In this document: positions 12,414 through 12,995 of the stretch, piece by piece
Numbering within the stretch: position 1 is the first letter of the stretch
Layout: the number at the start of each line of letters is the position of its first letter
NCBI GenBank assembly: GCA_030642465.1
Contig: DAOWNS010000026.1
Coordinates: 1-12,995 of the forward strand
Direction of reading: 5' to 3'
Source: Candidatus Thorarchaeota archaeon
Lineage (GTDB): Archaea > Asgardarchaeota > Thorarchaeia > Thorarchaeales > Thorarchaeaceae
Length of the DNA: 12,995 nucleotides
Notes under the pieces: model-generated
Database searches by the model: none
What the model was told of the DNA's origin: nothing
Seen by the model: only the letters and a program-made list of their open reading frames with translations
Translations under genes and position numbers: made by a program

Positions 12414-12995
12414 ATAATTTCTCCAAAGGCACTATCTAGAAGACCCTTCATATTGATGTTGCAGGATGATGATGGTGAACTATCGCCTGTGAAACTCGAC
12501 CCGCACCTTGTGACTAGCGATAATGCACTTATTGTGTTGGATGAATTGAACGATGTTTGCTGGCTGTGGATTGGACGAAACGTAAACATGCCCACCAGAA
12601 TGCACGCGCTGCGGATGAGCAAATCCCTTCGGAGGTCGGGATACAAGATTGGCATCACGACCATAGGTATGGCGTCTTCAAGGATAGCTGAGATGAACGA
12701 GAAGAATGACAGTGATAGAAAGGTGACTGAGGACATTGCTGCTTTCAAGGCCGCATTGCAAGGCAAGTTTGGTTTTGAAGACAAATACCTTGCATTTCCT
12801 GGAAAAGCAAAGGATAGCTCCGAGCTGATCCCCGGCTCACCTGAGGCAGCTCGAGCGCAACCGCCACGTCCGGAGTCAAAACCAGCAGTCGTATTGAAAC
12901 CTGCGGCTGCGGAACCTGAGCCCAGACCAGAACCGATGCGCGAGCCAGCGCAAATAGCTAAGCCGGCGGCAAAACTTCCAGGTTCACTTGCTGAC
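12414..12995 (+). CDS. Gelsolin-like domain protein with Pro/Ala-rich linker, 3' end missing
   Basis: The frame is open from 12405 to the right edge, so the C-terminus is missing; 194 codons are visible from 12414. Residues 11-130 resemble a single gelsolin/villin repeat. A first strand FILMLQDDDGEL is followed by LVTSDNALIVLDELNDVCWLW (about 32-52) and then IGR. The helix MPTRMHALRMSKSLRRSGY matches the repeat's usual 'vWiGk...A...A' pattern, and a further helical segment (ASSRIAEMNEKN ... IAAFKAALQGKFG) follows. A low-complexity Pro/Ala/Glu/Lys linker begins near residue 138 and runs to the edge, presumably to another domain. Gelsolin-type domains regulate actin filaments and are known from Asgard archaea, so a cytoskeletal role is plausible but inferred. 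The start is uncertain: ATA 12414 or ATT 12417 fit the ribosome binding site, while TTG 12453 or ATG 12456 would cut off the first strand. Confidence 0.75.
   Translation, partial: MISPKALSRRPFILMLQDDDGELSPVKLDPHLVTSDNALIVLDELNDVCWLWIGRNVNMPTRMHALRMSKSLRRSGYKIGITTIGMASSRIAEMNEKNDSDRKVTEDIAAFKAALQGKFGFEDKYLAFPGKAKDSSELIPGSPEAARAQPPRPESKPAVVLKPAAAEPEPRPEPMREPAQIAKPAAKLPGSLAD

Noticed and set aside
12362..12784. 140-codon - strand frame opposite the gelsolin-like gene
   Set aside because: It is antisense to a frame with a clear domain match and strong ribosome binding site; the Ser/Phe-rich product is typical of a shadow.
1..12995. CRISPR array, insertion sequence or toxin-antitoxin pair
   Set aside because: No regularly spaced direct repeats, transposase, integrase or paired small toxin/antitoxin frames were found on either strand.

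Overview
The window reads as archaeal, most likely Asgard and probably Thorarchaeia-like. This is inferred from a gelsolin-type domain at the right end, a eukaryote-like cytoskeletal signature known from Asgard genomes. A four-gene ferredoxin-dependent 2-oxoacid oxidoreductase operon, many GTG/TTG starts with GGAGG-type ribosome binding sites, TATA-like elements and an apparent base composition near 50% GC agree with it. All supported genes lie on the + strand. No lineage marker such as rRNA is present, so the assignment is a hypothesis.

Left part (1-7712): mostly cell-surface proteins sharing one plan, a Sec signal peptide, a large outside region, one C-terminal membrane helix and a short basic cytoplasmic tail. 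There are two tandem NosD-like right-handed beta-helix proteins (the first cut by the window edge), a protein with about seven beta-propeller blades, and a VIT-VWA protein with an intact metal-ion-dependent adhesion site. Between them sit an unnamed protein with a PD-(D/E)XK nuclease signature (2149-3084) and a 57-residue two-helix membrane protein (5301-5474). Directly after the latter, two adjacent hairpins (5473-5616) form an unexplained candidate structured RNA or DNA element.

Centre (7858-10861): an overlapping gamma-delta-alpha-beta operon for pyruvate (or related 2-oxoacid):ferredoxin oxidoreductase, which couples oxidative decarboxylation to acyl-CoA with reduction of ferredoxin. The delta (2[4Fe-4S] ferredoxin) gene is split by a -1 frameshift near 8517-8540 and has an unusual spacing in its first cysteine cluster. 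A strong hairpin follows the operon.

Right part (10994-12995): a glycerophosphodiester phosphodiesterase-family gene, then about 600 bases holding a small four-cysteine protein (44 residues) with its own promoter-like sequence, leader hairpin and downstream hairpin. Last comes the start of a gelsolin-like protein with a Pro/Ala-rich linker that runs out of the window. Its strong ribosome binding site points to a non-canonical ATA or ATT start.
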